Shown piece by piece: positions 24,194 to 32,436 of a stretch of 64,000 nucleotides of DNA. The notes under the pieces are model-generated. The model was not told the origin of the DNA, ran no database searches, and was given only the letters and a program-made list of their open reading frames with translations. The translations under genes were made by a program, and so were the position numbers. The stretch lies in NCBI GenBank assembly GCA_910584375.1, contig CAJUAH010000015.1, forward strand, positions 25,240-89,239. The letters are read 5' to 3'. Source of the stretch: an uncultured Acetatifactor sp. (GTDB lineage: Bacteria; Bacillota; Clostridia; Lachnospirales; Lachnospiraceae). Numbering within the stretch: position 1 is the stretch's first letter; the number at the start of each line of letters is the position of its first letter.

Positions 24194-24254
24194 TACGGCC
24201 ACTTCATGTTATCATTTATAGAACAAACAGGACGCAAAGCATATAAACATACCA

Positions 24255-24284
24255 CCGCCCTTTCCCATTCATGGGAAAGGGCGG
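24255..24284. terminator. Perfect 13-bp hairpin
   Basis: Arms CCGCCCTTTCCCA and TGGGAAAGGGCGG with the loop TTCA. There is no T-run after it on the plus strand (GGCGCGGGG), so it may be a transcript-end or processing structure rather than a classical terminator. It lies 226 bp after the TauE stop. Confidence 0.45.
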
Positions 24285-24303
24285 GGCGCGGGGACAACGA
24301 TTA

Positions 24304-24326
24304 CTTTGGGACATTTTGTCTCGAAG
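24304..24326 (+). repeat. Palindrome family, copy 4 (outer right)
   Basis: Arms CTTTGGGACA and TGTCTCGAAG around TTT, the same orientation as copy 1. The left arm is identical to that of copy 1. Confidence 0.7.
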
Positions 24327-24428
24327 TCACTACTTGATATTTATGCTTTGCGGCTGGAATGTGATAGTTTCAATCTGTTTTCTTGTATTTACGTCAAAAA
24401 CCTTTCGCTTTCGTATTCCTAATAAGAG

Positions 24429-24590
24429 TTAATCATACCGATACCACCCGTACTTAGCGTCCTTCTCATGCTTCTTTTTCGACATGGGATGGTCAAGAGG
24501 AAAACGCGCTACATCCTGCAGCACGTTCTTATAGACCGTATTTGAGAACTGAGTTTTTAATTTGACGTTTTTGTGCGGGAGACAGGAACT
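24429..24590 (-). pseudogene. 3' tail of a broken gene, probably from a mobile element
   Basis: An open stretch of 53 codons without a start or ribosome site ends at the TAA of 24429-24431. The end of the peptide looks protein-like: TQFSNTVYKNVLQDVARF, then DHPMSKKKHEKDAKYGWYRYD-type residues, with Tyr/Trp at the very end. I cannot name the family. Upstream, in frame, a stop occurs at 24591-24593, so the 5' part has been lost. Position next to the palindromes and the recombinase remnant suggests leftover mobile DNA. Confidence 0.45.
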
Positions 24591-24610
24591 TTAGTTTGCT
24601 GGACGACAGC

Positions 24611-25198
24611 TTACTCTCTCTTATTTGAGGGACAATACCGCATAAAAATCCTCTCATTAAAACCTTTTTGTTTGCCATGTTTTTCTGGAATACGCTTACA
24701 TTCCTCGAACCCGATATTCTGATAGCATTTCATAGCATTTATATTTACGTCCGTAACATCAAGCACGAAATCCTGATAGTTTGCAAGCGACATGCTTTCT
24801 TGAAGCATAGTTGTAGCAATACCTTGTTTGCGGTATTTTTTTTGCACTGCAACAAATTCTATGTACCCAGTTGTAACAGGGTAATCAAGTGGCTTTTCAA
24901 ATTCTTCTTTCAAGATAAGAGCGCCAACGGTTCCTTTAAAAAATCCAAAATATTTCCGCAAAAATACCCTATCCGCTTTTGCAGCTCTGCCATTGCAATC
25001 AGAAATTGCCAACACTCCCGCAATATTTCCCTTTATATCTGCCACATAAAATCTTTCCATATTCAATCCGGTCGCAATGGCATTTGCCACTTTTTTGTTA
25101 TCTTTGCATAATATTGAAAAATCCTTTTCAAATCCTTCTGCAATACATAGAGCAACATTATTACGATCTGTCTCTTTGGCTTTCCTTATAAGCAACAT
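24611..25198 (-). CDS. GNAT-family N-acetyltransferase
   Basis: A 195-residue GNAT protein that transfers an acetyl group from acetyl-CoA to an unknown amine. The CoA-binding motif A is visible: VAVQKKYRKQGIATTMLQES (about 117-136, Q/R-x-x-G-x-A). The following strand and helix (FVLDVTDVNINAMKCYQNIGFEE) are motif B. The ATG at 25196-25198 is preferred, with AGAGGA 9 bases upstream; a TTG two codons earlier is possible. Its AT-rich codon use differs sharply from the GC-rich core, a sign of recent transfer. Confidence 0.88.
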   Translation of the reverse strand: MLLIRKAKETDRNNVALCIAEGFEKDFSILCKDNKKVANAIATGLNMERFYVADIKGNIAGVLAISDCNGRAAKADRVFLRKYFGFFKGTVGALILKEEFEKPLDYPVTTGYIEFVAVQKKYRKQGIATTMLQESMSLANYQDFVLDVTDVNINAMKCYQNIGFEECKRIPEKHGKQKGFNERIFMRYCPSNKRE

Positions 25199-25434
25199 TT
25201 TCAAATATCCTCTATAATTGTTTTATACTATTCATAAAATCCTAATTTACATATTGGCTCATAAAATATTGCCTATCGCCCGCAACAAATATTATAAGCT
25301 GAATTTCAGCGGATACACTTTTCCTAAAAAGGAGTTCGTTTATACAAATTCAGGCTCAAAACTGCCTTCCCCGGAAATCTCTTTCAAAAATTCAACTCTC
25401 TTTTGGGAAATGTGTTTCTGCTGTCGAAATATAA

Positions 25435-25737
25435 CTATACTGTACTTTTAGAAAATTTTATAAATTCATATGGTAATCCCATATCTTCTGAATATTTACG
25501 AATCTCTGTCTTTTCGTCATCATTCATTTCGTCATAGAAAGGGCGATCTGATACTTTCCAGTATGTTTTTACTTCGTCTATTTTCAGTACATCACCCCAT
25601 GGGGCAGTATATAATTCCCCAACCTTATATTTCCCGATTTCTTTATATACCCTGGTAGTATAACAATACCCCAGTTTACTTAAATAATTTTGAATCGATT
25701 CGTATTCATGTTCCGGAAATGATATTTCTTCAAGCAT
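25435..25737 (-). CDS. Hypothetical protein, 100 residues, possibly ASCH-like
   Basis: I do not recognise this gene with certainty. It has a good AGGAGG site 8 bases before the ATG. The pattern YTTRVYKEIGKYKVGELYTA followed by PWGDVLKIDEVKTY resembles the small beta-barrel ASCH/PUA-like fold (TR-x-x-K/E, then G-x-x-Y). The C-terminal half is acidic and helical (DEMNDDEKTEIRKYSEDMG). It is AT-rich like the GNAT gene. After its stop, another frame stays open for about 30 codons (to TAA near 25339), so an extended original reading frame with a later frameshift is possible. Confidence 0.6.
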   Translation of the reverse strand: MLEEISFPEHEYESIQNYLSKLGYCYTTRVYKEIGKYKVGELYTAPWGDVLKIDEVKTYWKVSDRPFYDEMNDDEKTEIRKYSEDMGLPYEFIKFSKSTV

Positions 25738-26065
25738 ACAATAAACCTCCTAAACAGGCTATTTTTCCTCATAAAGTGGGTATAAAATCAAATTTTTTCT
25801 ATATGTCTACCCGGCTCCAAAACAGAATATCTTTCCTCACAAAGTGAGCACAAATAATTTTCCCAATAGCCAGTAAACAGCTCCAGAGGGATGATCGTTC
25901 CTGGCAGGACAGGAGTTATGCTTTAGGCATAACTCCCTGGAAACGTCGGCGCTTAGCGAGGTTTGCCGAATTCATTCGGCACGAGCTTAGCGTCCGCTAC
26001 GTTTCCAATCGAGCGAGAGCGGGTCCAGACAGGAATGATCATCCCTCTGGAGCGTCCCTTGCGGA
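25738..26065. other. Gene-free segment with a nested inverted-repeat element
   Basis: There is no gene here. The left 140 bp are AT-rich with two loose copies of TTTCCTCAYAAAGTGRG (25763-25779 and 25834-25850), a tandem remnant. The right half is the 172-bp element described separately. Confidence 0.65.
25881..26052. repeat. 172-bp nested inverted-repeat element (MITE- or REP-like)
   Basis: Outer arms of 23 bp (25881-25903 and 26030-26052) match at 22 positions; they begin CTCCAGAGGGATGATC. Inside are three further stems: GGAGTTATGC/GCATAACTCC (25912-25936), TGGAAACGT/ACGTTTCCA (25938-25946 with 25999-26007), and GCCGAAT/ATTCGGC (25965-25980). TTAGCG occurs twice in direct orientation (25953 and 25987). 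No coding frame is evident. The whole would fold as a branched RNA or cruciform. It lies 14 bp from the Hsp70 stop, so may also end that transcript. I cannot name it. Confidence 0.8.
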
Positions 26066-27754
26066 CTACAAATCCTCATCCTCATCCAAAAACTCCGCCA
26101 ACTCCCGGCGGCTGTCCGCGATCTCCTGATGATTCCCGCTCTTCAGCGCCGCCTCAAAGCGATTGATATAATGATCCAGATTCCTGCGCTTATCCCCCAG
26201 GGATTCCTCATACATCCGCTCCGCCCGCAGCAGCACCAGCCGGTTCTCCTCCTGGTCCCTGGGCTGTATCTTCAGATAGGCCAGCTCCTCCATACGCCTG
26301 GCGATCTCCTCATCCGTCATCGTGTTGTCCACTCCCTTGATGATCATCTTCTGGGTCAGTCCGGTGGACACCACCTTGACCTCCACCTCCAGCAGGGAAT
26401 TGATATCGTAAGTGTAGGTCACATCCACGGACTCCTGGCCCTTGGGGGCCTTGGGCAGCTCGATGGTCATCTCGCCCAGATACAGATTGTTGCGGGCAAA
26501 GCGGCTCTCTCCCTGCAGCACCCGGACCCTGACCTTGTCCTGATTGTCCCGCACGGTATACATGCGCTCCGTATGGCTGGCAGGAATCACGGTGTTGCGC
26601 TCGATGATCGGGCAAAAATGCCCGTCCTCGAATTTGCCCTCCTCATACTCCACCACCACTTCCGTACCCAGCGTGAAGGAACACACATCCGTCAGTATGA
26701 CCTCCCTGACCTCTTCCCGGCGCTCCTTCATGGCCGCCTGCACCGCCGCTCCCAGCGCCACGGCCTCGTCCGGGTTCATATTGGTATCCGGGAACTTGCG
26801 GAACAGACGGATCAGGAAATCCCGGACGATCGACAGTCTGGTAGCGCCGCCGATCAGCAGTATCTCGTCGATATCCCCCAGCTTGAGCCCCGCGTCGGAC
26901 AGGCTCTTTTTTACCGGCTCCCGGATCTTGGAGAGCAGCTCCTCGCATGCCTCCTCATACTCCTTGTGGGTAATCTCCGCCTCCAGCTCCTGTTCGCCGA
27001 TCAGGCACTTCATCGATACGCGACTGTCGCCGCCGATGGCGATCTTGGCCTTTTCCGCCTGTTTGTACAGCCGCACCTGCTCCTTTTCGGACAGGCTGCT
27101 CATAGCCATTTTCTGTTTCTGTAAAAACAGCTTACCCATCACTTCCGTGAAATCTTCGCCCCCGAGATAATTGTCTCCCGCGACGGCCCGAACCTCCAGA
27201 ATATTGTGGTACAGTTCCAGTATGGACACGTCAAAAGTTCCCCCGCCCAGATCGAAGACCAGAAATTTGGTATCCCGCGTCTTGTCGTACAGGCCGTACG
27301 CCACCGCCGCCGCCGTGGGCTCGGAGATCATGCGCTCCACCTTCAGTCCCGCCAGCTCCCCGGCCCGCTTGGTGGCCTTGCGCCGCTTGTCGTCAAAATA
27401 CGCGGGCACGCTGATCACGGCCTCCGTGACCTCCTCCCCCAGAAAGACTTCCGCGTCCTCCTTCAGAGAGCGCAGCACAAAGCTGGACAGTTCCTCCGGC
27501 CTGTACATACGGCCGCTCAGGCTGTACTGTCTCTCCGTGCCCATGCTGCGCTTGAATGCGCTTACCACCGAGTCCGGATACAGACTCATGCGCTCCCGGG
27601 CCGTCTCGCCCACATAGACATTGCCTTCCTCGTCCACACTGACCACCGAGGGAGTCAGATTTTTACCCAGACGGTTGGGTATGATCTTCGGCCCCTCCTC
27701 CGAAAAATAAGCGATCAGACTGTTTGTTGTTCCCAGATCAATTCCTACTATCAT
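26066..27754 (-). CDS. Hsp70-family chaperone, HscC/DnaK-like
   Basis: A 562-residue ATP-dependent chaperone. The ATG at 27752-27754 follows GAGGATAGT and begins at MIVGIDLGTTNSLIAYF, the phosphate-1 loop; the longer frame overlaps the TPR gene and has no ribosome site. The ATPase domain has FLVFDLGGGTFDVSILEL and LLIGGATRLSIVRDFL; the substrate domain follows from about residue 370 and the protein ends with a short helical lid and an Asp/Glu tail. It is shorter than DnaK (about 610-640), close to HscC. It lies 7 bp after the TPR gene, so the pair are co-transcribed. Confidence 0.92.
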   Translation of the reverse strand: MIVGIDLGTTNSLIAYFSEEGPKIIPNRLGKNLTPSVVSVDEEGNVYVGETARERMSLYPDSVVSAFKRSMGTERQYSLSGRMYRPEELSSFVLRSLKEDAEVFLGEEVTEAVISVPAYFDDKRRKATKRAGELAGLKVERMISEPTAAAVAYGLYDKTRDTKFLVFDLGGGTFDVSILELYHNILEVRAVAGDNYLGGEDFTEVMGKLFLQKQKMAMSSLSEKEQVRLYKQAEKAKIAIGGDSRVSMKCLIGEQELEAEITHKEYEEACEELLSKIREPVKKSLSDAGLKLGDIDEILLIGGATRLSIVRDFLIRLFRKFPDTNMNPDEAVALGAAVQAAMKERREEVREVILTDVCSFTLGTEVVVEYEEGKFEDGHFCPIIERNTVIPASHTERMYTVRDNQDKVRVRVLQGESRFARNNLYLGEMTIELPKAPKGQESVDVTYTYDINSLLEVEVKVVSTGLTQKMIIKGVDNTMTDEEIARRMEELAYLKIQPRDQEENRLVLLRAERMYEESLGDKRRNLDHYINRFEAALKSGNHQEIADSRRELAEFLDEDEDL

Positions 27755-27761
27755 ACTATCC

Positions 27762-30700
27762 TCATTCCTGCGCGCCGCGGGCCGTACCCGCTGTTTCGCG
27801 TCCATCAGTAACAGGCGTTTCAAAACGCATATGCCTTATCGCCAGCATATATTCATCCTGAGGCTGTATCTCCAGATTGCGCGTAAGACGCTCCTGCGCC
27901 TCCCGCACCTGCCCCTGCCTGATCATCCACAGGATCCTGACGCCCTCCAGCTCCTTGCAGACGGCATATGTACAAAAATTGCAGCATTCGCACTTGCTCT
28001 CCCGATCCAGCAATTCCTGCAGTTTTTCCTCCGTCTCAGTATAATAAGCCGCCAGAAATTCAAGCTGCAGATGTCCCTTTTCCTGCTCGTAGTAGGCGTT
28101 TTTTGCGGAAAAAGTCTCCCGGCGGAGCCAGTCCTGCAGCTTTGCCGCATATTTTTTGCCCAGTTTATCCTCTTTGCACAGGATAAAGGCAAATACGGCG
28201 TCGCAGAGGGTTCCCTCCGCATTGTCCGGATCCGGCTTACTGTCCAGCGCGCTGACAAAGGCTCTCACCGCCCTGTCCCGCTCTCCGTAAATCAGTTCGT
28301 TCCAGCCCAGGCTCTGGTAATAATCGCTGTACTGCCCGTTTCTCTTTGTCAGCCTGCCCCGCAGCTTTCCCAGGACACTGTCGTCGATACCCAGACGCTC
28401 CGCCCACTGCGCCAGCACCTGCCGGGCCTCCCCGGGCCTCCCGGTCACCTGGTACATATCCGCCAGCTTGTCGTACAGTCCCAGCGGATCCTTGGAATAC
28501 GCTCTCCTGAAAAGTGTTTCCGCCATCTCCGGCAGACCGTTTCGGATATAACCCGTGGCGATCCTGCCAAGACGCCAGACGCTGATATTCTGCTTTTTGC
28601 CGTCCGCGTATTTCAGATACCGCTCCAGATATTCCAGAGCCTTTTTATAATCCGCCAGGCGCATATACAGATCGGACATATCCATGTAGGCGCTGGGCAG
28701 CAGATCTTCCTCCTCGTCAAAGAGTATCGCCTTGCGCAGGAAGACGATGGCCTGCTCATATTCCCCCTTATGCTTGTATACCTGGCTCATGCCGTTCAGC
28801 GCGTATATCTGCTGGGGCACATAGACCAGCACCTGCTCGTAGTCCTTGACGGCCTCCTCATAGCGGTGGGCCGCTTTCTGGAAGATGCCCCTCTCCACCA
28901 GCAGATAGGCTCCCGGCGAGTTGTACAGATATTCCGTGAGCTGTTTGAGCCCCGGCTCGAAAAAGGACATGTCCCCGTTCTCCACATGATCCAGAAATAT
29001 ATTGCGGAAACTCTCCACCTTTTTCTGCATATTGCCCGCCTCGGGTTTGTGATCCTTCTGATAGGCATACGCCTCCAGATAAGGACTCTCTATCCCCTTT
29101 TCTTTGGCCTGGGCCAGCAGCTCCTCCAGCTCTTTGGTATATTCCAGATCCAGATAGACTTTGGCCATATCCACATAGGGCTTGACATAATCCGGGAAAT
29201 ACTGGAGCAGCTGCCTGCCCGTCTGTACCACGCCGCTTGCGTCCCACTGTCTGCGGTACGCCTCCAGCAGCGTAGCCAGCGCCGCGAAGACCCGGTATTC
29301 CTGCACCAGGCGCTCCACCAGCTCCTGGCATTTCTCATACTCTTCCATCTCCAGATAAGTCTGCGCCCGCTCCATCAGCACGCCGATATCGTGGGGATCC
29401 ACAGCCTCCATGGCGTCCGCCTCCTCCAGCGCCTGGGCGTACCGGGATTTGTCCAGATATCCCAGGATACGGTAACACTGCATGGAGATGGCATGGGACT
29501 GCCGCAGTCTGTCCCTGTCCTTTTCCAGCGCCTCGCCCTCCACCGTGGGGATCCGCTTTTCCAGCGACACGCGCCAGCGCCCCGCGTACTCCAGAGACTT
29601 CTCGTACTCCGCCGCCTCCCGGTAGAGCTTGGTCATCAATCCCAGGTATTCCTCCATGCGGCCCTCGGGAACCCGGTTCTCGATCTCCCTGACATAACGT
29701 ATTCCCGCCGAAAACCGCTCGTCCTGCAGATAGCACCAGCCCAGCTCCAGCACATCCTCCGGGGCGTGATCCTGCTTTATCTTCTTTTCCAGCTCCCTCT
29801 CCAGTCCGGCGTTGATCTCCTTGAGCAGCTGGTGGAAGGCGTCGTCATACCCCACGGCAAGCACTTCCTCCGCGCATTTTTTGGCCCGCTGGTCGTCCCC
29901 CTGCTCATGATACCACTGGGACAGGCGCAGATTGGCTGTGTAATGTTTGTCGTTCCGCTCTTTTAAACCTTCAAAAAGGACGACGGCCTCCTCTTTAAGT
30001 TCCTGTTCCCAAAGCATCTGCGCCAGATTGAATCCAATCAGCTCATCCTCCGGAAATCGCTCTCTCAGTCCCCGCAGAATATCCAGCGCCTCCTGGGGCC
30101 TGCCGTCGGCCTGCTGATAATGGGCGCGGCACACCTCCATGCAGGGATGCCGGATTCCCATGCGTTCGCTCTCCGCAAGCAGCTGCGCGGCATACTCCAG
30201 ATTTTTCTCCTGCAGCGCCCTCCAGCAGTTGTCGTAACATTGCAGAAAAGAATCGTAATCCCCCTCCTGAGGCCCTTCAAACTGGGAGAAATCCACTTCC
30301 TCCCCACGGGAAACACAGTTGATCAGGTAATCGATAAAATCCGCCGGAAACTTTTCTTTCAGCCGGGACTGATTTTTGCGGATCTCCAGCTTTTCTTCCA
30401 ACAGATTCCATACCGATGTGGGCAGCTTGAAATGATTCATCAAAAAGACCAGCAGCTTTTCCTGGCACTGTTCCTCCCCGTCCAGAGACAGATAGATATC
30501 CTGTGAGAACAGCGCCCGCCACGCCTGAATATCCTGTCTGCCGTCCAGCGTGGCGTACAGTGCGGCGGCCTGGGCAACCCATTGCCCGCTCTCGGAGGTA
30601 TCCTCCTGCTCCGGCTTTTCCTCCCGGGGAGAACGCAACAGCTCCATCGCCTCCTCGTAAGCCTGGCGCAAACGCTTAAATCCCTCCGGATTATCCTCCG

Positions 30701-30806
30701 GGTTGGTCGTCGCCAGCCTCTCCCGGTATGCGGCTCTGATCTCTTTCTCCCCCGCGTTCTCCTCAATCCCCAATACGCTGAAAATCTCTGTCTTTTCCAT
30801 ACTCAT
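27762..30806 (-). CDS. Giant TPR protein with a J-like N-terminal domain
   Basis: A 1,014-residue cytoplasmic protein. The first about 60 residues resemble a J domain (FSVLGIEENAGEKEIRAAYR, then GFKRLRQAYEEAMELL), but where HPD should be it reads NPE (ATTNPEDNPEG). The remainder is a long array of tetratricopeptide-like helix pairs, for example IGFNLAQMLWEQELKEEAVV, YALNGMSQVYKHKGEYEQAI and SAYMDMSDLYMRLADYKKAL. A Cys cluster (CECCNFCTYAVC) occurs near residue 940 and may bind metal. The start has GGGAG upstream. The neighbouring Hsp70 is its likely partner. The function is unknown, beyond a guess at client or partner selection. Confidence 0.85.
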   Translation of the reverse strand: MSMEKTEIFSVLGIEENAGEKEIRAAYRERLATTNPEDNPEGFKRLRQAYEEAMELLRSPREEKPEQEDTSESGQWVAQAAALYATLDGRQDIQAWRALFSQDIYLSLDGEEQCQEKLLVFLMNHFKLPTSVWNLLEEKLEIRKNQSRLKEKFPADFIDYLINCVSRGEEVDFSQFEGPQEGDYDSFLQCYDNCWRALQEKNLEYAAQLLAESERMGIRHPCMEVCRAHYQQADGRPQEALDILRGLRERFPEDELIGFNLAQMLWEQELKEEAVVLFEGLKERNDKHYTANLRLSQWYHEQGDDQRAKKCAEEVLAVGYDDAFHQLLKEINAGLERELEKKIKQDHAPEDVLELGWCYLQDERFSAGIRYVREIENRVPEGRMEEYLGLMTKLYREAAEYEKSLEYAGRWRVSLEKRIPTVEGEALEKDRDRLRQSHAISMQCYRILGYLDKSRYAQALEEADAMEAVDPHDIGVLMERAQTYLEMEEYEKCQELVERLVQEYRVFAALATLLEAYRRQWDASGVVQTGRQLLQYFPDYVKPYVDMAKVYLDLEYTKELEELLAQAKEKGIESPYLEAYAYQKDHKPEAGNMQKKVESFRNIFLDHVENGDMSFFEPGLKQLTEYLYNSPGAYLLVERGIFQKAAHRYEEAVKDYEQVLVYVPQQIYALNGMSQVYKHKGEYEQAIVFLRKAILFDEEEDLLPSAYMDMSDLYMRLADYKKALEYLERYLKYADGKKQNISVWRLGRIATGYIRNGLPEMAETLFRRAYSKDPLGLYDKLADMYQVTGRPGEARQVLAQWAERLGIDDSVLGKLRGRLTKRNGQYSDYYQSLGWNELIYGERDRAVRAFVSALDSKPDPDNAEGTLCDAVFAFILCKEDKLGKKYAAKLQDWLRRETFSAKNAYYEQEKGHLQLEFLAAYYTETEEKLQELLDRESKCECCNFCTYAVCKELEGVRILWMIRQGQVREAQERLTRNLEIQPQDEYMLAIRHMRFETPVTDGRETAGTARGAQE

Positions 30807-30930
30807 TCACACTCCCAGCCATCAATACTTGAAAAGAAAAACAGACTGCCGCAAGGCCGAGCATCGTCCACACTAACCGATGTCTGTCCCCAGGGCAGCC
30901 CTGTCCCTCTTCTGAACTGACTGTTACACC

Positions 30931-30987
30931 TTACTCCGGGCATTGCGTATCCTCAAGACATTCGTCATACGCCTGCTGTATACTCAT
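30931..30987 (-). CDS. Possible 18-residue peptide between glyS and the TPR gene
   Basis: An ATG at 30985-30987 has GGAAAGGGAA a few bases upstream and opens an 18-codon frame (MSIQQAYDECLEDTQCPE) ending at TAA. It lies 25 bp after the glyS stop. The acidic, Cys-containing peptide has no recognised family. It is listed because the ribosome site is good; it may be chance. Confidence 0.3.
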   Translation of the reverse strand: MSIQQAYDECLEDTQCPE

Positions 30988-31012
30988 AGCTATTCCCTTT
31001 CCTTCTTTTACC

Positions 31013-32401
31013 TTAAAATTCAAATTTGTCCGCGAAATAAGCGTCCAGATCCGCGATCGCCACCCTCTCCTGCTCCATGGAGTCGCGGAAACGCACGGTG
31101 ACGCAGTTGTCCGTCTCCGAGTCAAAATCGTAGGTCACACAGAAAGGCGTGCCGATCTCGTCCTGGCGGCGGTAGCGCTTGCCGATATTGCCTCTGTCGT
31201 CATACTCGCAGTTATATCTCCTGGACAGCTGCCCATAGATCTTCTCCGCGCCCTCCGCCAGCTTTTTGGACAGGGGCAGCACGCCGATCTTGACCGGCGC
31301 CAGTGCGGGATGGAAACGCAGCACCGTGCGCATATCTCCCTCGCCCAGATCCTCCTCGTCGTAGGCGGAACACAGGAAAGCCAGCACCACACGGTCGGCG
31401 CCCAGAGAGGGCTCCACCACATAGGGCACATATTTCTCTTTCTTCTCATCGTCAAAATAGGACATATCCTCGCCGGAAGTGTTCTGGTGCTGGGTCAGGT
31501 CGTAGTCGGTTCTGTCGGCGATCCCCCACAGTTCGCCCCAGTCGAAGGGGAAACGGAACTCTATGTCCGTGGTGCCCTTGCTGTAGAAACACAGCTCCTC
31601 GGGGCTGTGGTCGCGAAGCCGTATCTCGTCCTCTTTGATCCCCAGGGACAGCAGCCAGTCACGGCAGAAACCTCTCCAGTACTGGAACCACTCCAGATCC
31701 GTGCCCGGCTCGCAGAAAAACTCCAGCTCCATCTGCTCAAACTCGCGGGTGCGGAACGTGAAATTGCCGGGGCTGATCTCGTTGCGGAAAGCCTTGCCGA
31801 TCTGGCCTATGCCAAAGGGCAGTTTCTTTCTGGAGGTGCGCTGCACGTTCTTGAAGTTCACAAAGATACCCTGGGCGGTCTCGGGGCGCAGATATATGGT
31901 GTTCTTGGCCTCCTCGGTGACGCCCTGGAAGGTCTTGAACATCAGATTGAACTGGCGGATATCCGTGAAATTGTGTTTGCCGCAGGCGGGACAGGGAATC
32001 TCATGCTCCCTGACAAAGGTCTCCATCTTCTCCTGGCTCCACGCATCCACGCTGCCCTCCAGCGCGATATTCTGCTCGTGGCAGTAATCTTCGATCAGCT
32101 TATCCGCACGGGAGCGCTCATGGCACTCCTTACACTCCATCAGCGGGTCGGAAAAACCGCCCAGATGGCCGCTGGCCTCCCATGTCCGGGGATTCATCAG
32201 GATCGCGCAGTCCACGCCCACATTGTGGGGATTCTCCTGCACAAACTTCTGCCACCATGCCTTTTTCACATTGTTTTTCAATTCCACGCCCAGATTGCCG
32301 TAATCCCACGTATTGGCCAGGCCGCCATAAATCTCCGAACCGGGATATATGAAACCTCTTGACTTTGCCAGCGCGATGATCTTTTCCATTGTCTTTTCCA
32401 T
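31013..32401 (-). CDS. glyS: Glycine--tRNA ligase, homodimeric class II
   Basis: Charges tRNA-Gly. The 462 residues match the eukaryote/Gram-positive alpha2 type (often called glyQS or grs1). It begins with MEKIIALAKSRGFIYPGSEIYGG and contains motif 2 FRNEISPGNFTFRTREFEQME and motif 3 VVEPSLGADRVVLAFL. Two zinc-type pairs occur: CKECHE and CPACGKHN. A strong AAGGAG site precedes the ATG. No T-box leader was found in the short 5' region (32402-32436). Confidence 0.96.
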   Translation of the reverse strand: MEKTMEKIIALAKSRGFIYPGSEIYGGLANTWDYGNLGVELKNNVKKAWWQKFVQENPHNVGVDCAILMNPRTWEASGHLGGFSDPLMECKECHERSRADKLIEDYCHEQNIALEGSVDAWSQEKMETFVREHEIPCPACGKHNFTDIRQFNLMFKTFQGVTEEAKNTIYLRPETAQGIFVNFKNVQRTSRKKLPFGIGQIGKAFRNEISPGNFTFRTREFEQMELEFFCEPGTDLEWFQYWRGFCRDWLLSLGIKEDEIRLRDHSPEELCFYSKGTTDIEFRFPFDWGELWGIADRTDYDLTQHQNTSGEDMSYFDDEKKEKYVPYVVEPSLGADRVVLAFLCSAYDEEDLGEGDMRTVLRFHPALAPVKIGVLPLSKKLAEGAEKIYGQLSRRYNCEYDDRGNIGKRYRRQDEIGTPFCVTYDFDSETDNCVTVRFRDSMEQERVAIADLDAYFADKFEF

Positions 32402-32436
32402 AACATTCTCCTTATTATTTAAAGTCTCTTATTACC

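Larger units (their letters stand above)
24030..24610. other. Gene-poor segment right of the TauE gene
   Basis: This 581-bp stretch contains two palindrome copies, one strong hairpin and the tail of a broken gene, described separately. Short frames crossing the palindromes are not credible genes. Confidence 0.6.

Noticed and set aside
24095..24337. An 80-codon frame starting MALTEKTK after the TauE gene
   Set aside because: It has no ribosome site of note and spans two palindrome copies and a perfect hairpin.
25205..25434. A second gene between the GNAT gene and the small orphan
   Set aside because: About 30 open codons on the minus strand look protein-like (RQQKHISQKRVEFLKEIS) but have no start; they may be the frameshifted tail of the orphan. 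Not enough to call a gene.
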